Below the pieces are notes generated by a model. The model was not told the origin of the DNA and searched no databases. It saw nothing but the letters and a program-made list of their open reading frames with translations. Positions 41,529 to 42,630 of a stretch of 42,630 bases of DNA are shown in pieces. The DNA is taken from NCBI GenBank assembly GCA_902797885.1, contig CADBUP010000153.1, positions 1 to 42,630 of the forward strand. The letters are read 5' to 3'. Made by a program: the position numbers and the translations under genes. Within the stretch, counting starts at the first letter, position 1. Each line of letters starts with the position of its first letter. The DNA is from an uncultured Ruminococcus sp. GTDB taxonomy: Bacteria; Bacillota; Clostridia; Monoglobales; Monoglobaceae.

Positions 41529-42512
41529 ATGAAAGCAATACTTGTAAATGATGATCAAAGCTTAAGATGGGATAATGTTCCCGACCCGATAGTAAAACCC
41601 GAAGATGTTCTTGTTAAAATCGAGTACGCCGCCCTTAACCGCGCCGATTTGATGCAGCGCGAGGGTGACTATCCGCCGCCCGAGGGCTGTCCCGACTGGA
41701 TGGGCCTTGAAATTTCGGGTGAAATCATTGAAATCGGCGATGTTGCAAAGGAAAAATCGAATTGGAAGCTCGGCGATAAGGTTTGTGCACTTCTCGGCGG
41801 CGGCGGTTATGCGGAATATGTAAACGTTAAATATGATATGCTTATGCCCGTACCCGAGAACTGTTCAATGGTTGAAGCCGCCGCTATCCCCGAAGCGTTT
41901 GCAACGGCATATCTAAACCTGTTCTGGGAGGGTAAAATCAAAGAAGGCAACACCCTGCTTATGAACGCCGGTGCGAGCGGCCTTGCAAGCGTTATCATTC
42001 CGATGGCGAAAGCTTTTGGCGTGAGGGTAATAACGACCGTTCGCAAGGATAACCTCGCGGAGTCTATCAAGCATTTAAACGCCGATGTTGTTGTAAACAC
42101 CTCTAAAGAAGATATAGTTGAGGTGTTAAAGAAAGAACTTGCTGACGGTCACGGCGTGGACGTTGCCATTGACTGTCTCGGCGGCGAAATAATGGGAAAG
42201 TGCATACACTATTTAACCCACGGTGCACGCTGGATTATGATTGCGGCTCTCGCGGGACAGAAAACCGAAATTGACCTTAAAAACATCTATGTCAGAAATG
42301 TGAGAATCGTCGGAAGCACCCTGCGTTCAAGAACACCCGAGGTTAAGGCTCAGATTCTTGCAAATTTAGTCAAGGATGTCTTCCCGAAGGTGTCACAAGG
42401 ACTCGTTAAACCTACGATATACAAGGTTCTTCCCATAACCGAAGCCGAAGCGGCTCAGGATATTCTCTACCGCGGTGAAAATGTAGGCAAGGTTGTGCTT
42501 AAAGTAAATTAA
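41529..42512 (+). CDS. NAD(P)H:quinone oxidoreductase, PIG3/QOR type (MDR superfamily)
   Basis: A 327-residue zinc-independent medium-chain reductase. The N-terminal NRADLMQREGDYPPPEGCPDWMGLE is the signature of the PIG3-like group; the cofactor motif is NAGASGLASVIIPMAKAFG and the basic R following strand 2 (TTVRKDN) suggests NADPH. Zinc-binding cysteines are absent. It may reduce an enone or quinone made by the two enzymes encoded before it. ATG 41529 follows AAGGGAG, 33 nt after the dehydroquinase-fold gene. Confidence 0.88.
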   Translation: MKAILVNDDQSLRWDNVPDPIVKPEDVLVKIEYAALNRADLMQREGDYPPPEGCPDWMGLEISGEIIEIGDVAKEKSNWKLGDKVCALLGGGGYAEYVNVKYDMLMPVPENCSMVEAAAIPEAFATAYLNLFWEGKIKEGNTLLMNAGASGLASVIIPMAKAFGVRVITTVRKDNLAESIKHLNADVVVNTSKEDIVEVLKKELADGHGVDVAIDCLGGEIMGKCIHYLTHGARWIMIAALAGQKTEIDLKNIYVRNVRIVGSTLRSRTPEVKAQILANLVKDVFPKVSQGLVKPTIYKVLPITEAEAAQDILYRGENVGKVVLKVN

Positions 42513-42523
42513 TAAACTTCTAA

Positions 42524-42547
42524 CAGCTCTGCCAAATGGCAGAGCTG
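42524..42547. terminator. Hairpin after the SDR operon
   Basis: CAGCTCTGCCA / TGGCAGAGCTG is an 11-bp perfect inverted repeat starting 12 nt after the stop of the last gene. No T tract follows on the plus strand; on the minus strand TTAGAAGTTTATT follows. Probably a weak terminator or RNA-end stabiliser. Confidence 0.45.
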
Positions 42548-42630
42548 AGCGTGTCGATAAACTCCGATAAACGAAAAATTTCATTTTTATTAAAACGCCG
42601 TCCCCGGATTCCGCCATGCCTACCGCGACG
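42548..42630. other. Unassigned right-edge segment
   Basis: No supported gene. The last ~38 nt are clearly more GC-rich than the AT-rich stretch before them. Two minus-strand frames stay open from the window edge (one ends in TAG at 42520-42522), but neither is recognisable, so the 3' end of another gene or a repeat is possible. Confidence 0.3.

Noticed and set aside
1-42630. tRNA, rRNA, CRISPR array, prophage or intact insertion sequence
   Set aside because: Reading both strands gave no cloverleaf, rRNA-like stretch, regularly spaced repeats, integrase, transposase or phage structural gene.

Overview
The window looks like a chromosomal segment of an anaerobic, spore-forming member of the Clostridia, probably gut-associated. 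The evidence is a sporulation set (spoIVFB, yabP, yabQ), an S-layer-homology protein, ATP-type PEP carboxykinase, a bifunctional AdhE, an ETF-linked oxidase module, an ECF transporter and Firmicutes-type promoters and ribosome binding sites. No tRNA, rRNA, CRISPR array, phage gene or intact transposon was seen. Species-level assignment is not possible from the sequence alone.

Left part (1-16.5 kb, mostly minus strand): the 5' part of single-chain purL, then ridA and ilvA (threonine deaminase with its enamine-clearing partner), pckA, adhE with a LysR regulator just upstream, and the B12-radical-SAM / DUF2344 pair. Divergent from that pair are a short SpoIVFA-like protein and the SpoIVFB intramembrane protease. 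Next come adenine deaminase and a cytoplasmic GH10 enzyme divergent from an AraC regulator.

Middle (16.5-28.9 kb): an eight-gene minus-strand operon. In transcription order it encodes a FucI-fold isomerase, a GlcD/AGPS-type FAD oxidase, a two-cluster Fe-S protein, a class II aldolase, a PfkB kinase, an IolB-like isomerase, an FGGY kinase and a fused EtfB-EtfA. It is divergent from rpiR, a serine-hydrolase-fold protein and a DMT transporter. Near-consensus back-to-back promoters carry three copies of a TGAAAAT palindrome, so RpiR probably controls both directions. The gene set suggests an anaerobic sugar or sugar-acid pathway that sends electrons from an oxidation step into ETF; the substrate is unknown.

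Right part (28.9-42.6 kb, plus strand): yabP-yabQ-divIC-yabR, nfeD-SPFH, and yebC. Then a tightly packed four-gene unit: an alpha/alpha-toroid plus SLH surface protein, a membrane-anchored DUF4430 (transcobalamin C-domain-like) protein, EcfT, and one 805-residue polypeptide joining two ECF ATPases to an S component. I read it as a vitamin uptake system, most likely for cobalamin, with a split surface receptor resembling animal intrinsic factor/transcobalamin. The window ends with an AraC regulator divergent from an SDR, a type I dehydroquinase-fold protein with altered substrate residues, and a PIG3-like quinone oxidoreductase, probably a small inducible catabolic operon.

The most noteworthy items are the split transcobalamin-like/ECF unit, the RpiR-controlled oxidase/ETF/IolB operon, and the dehydroquinase-like cluster.
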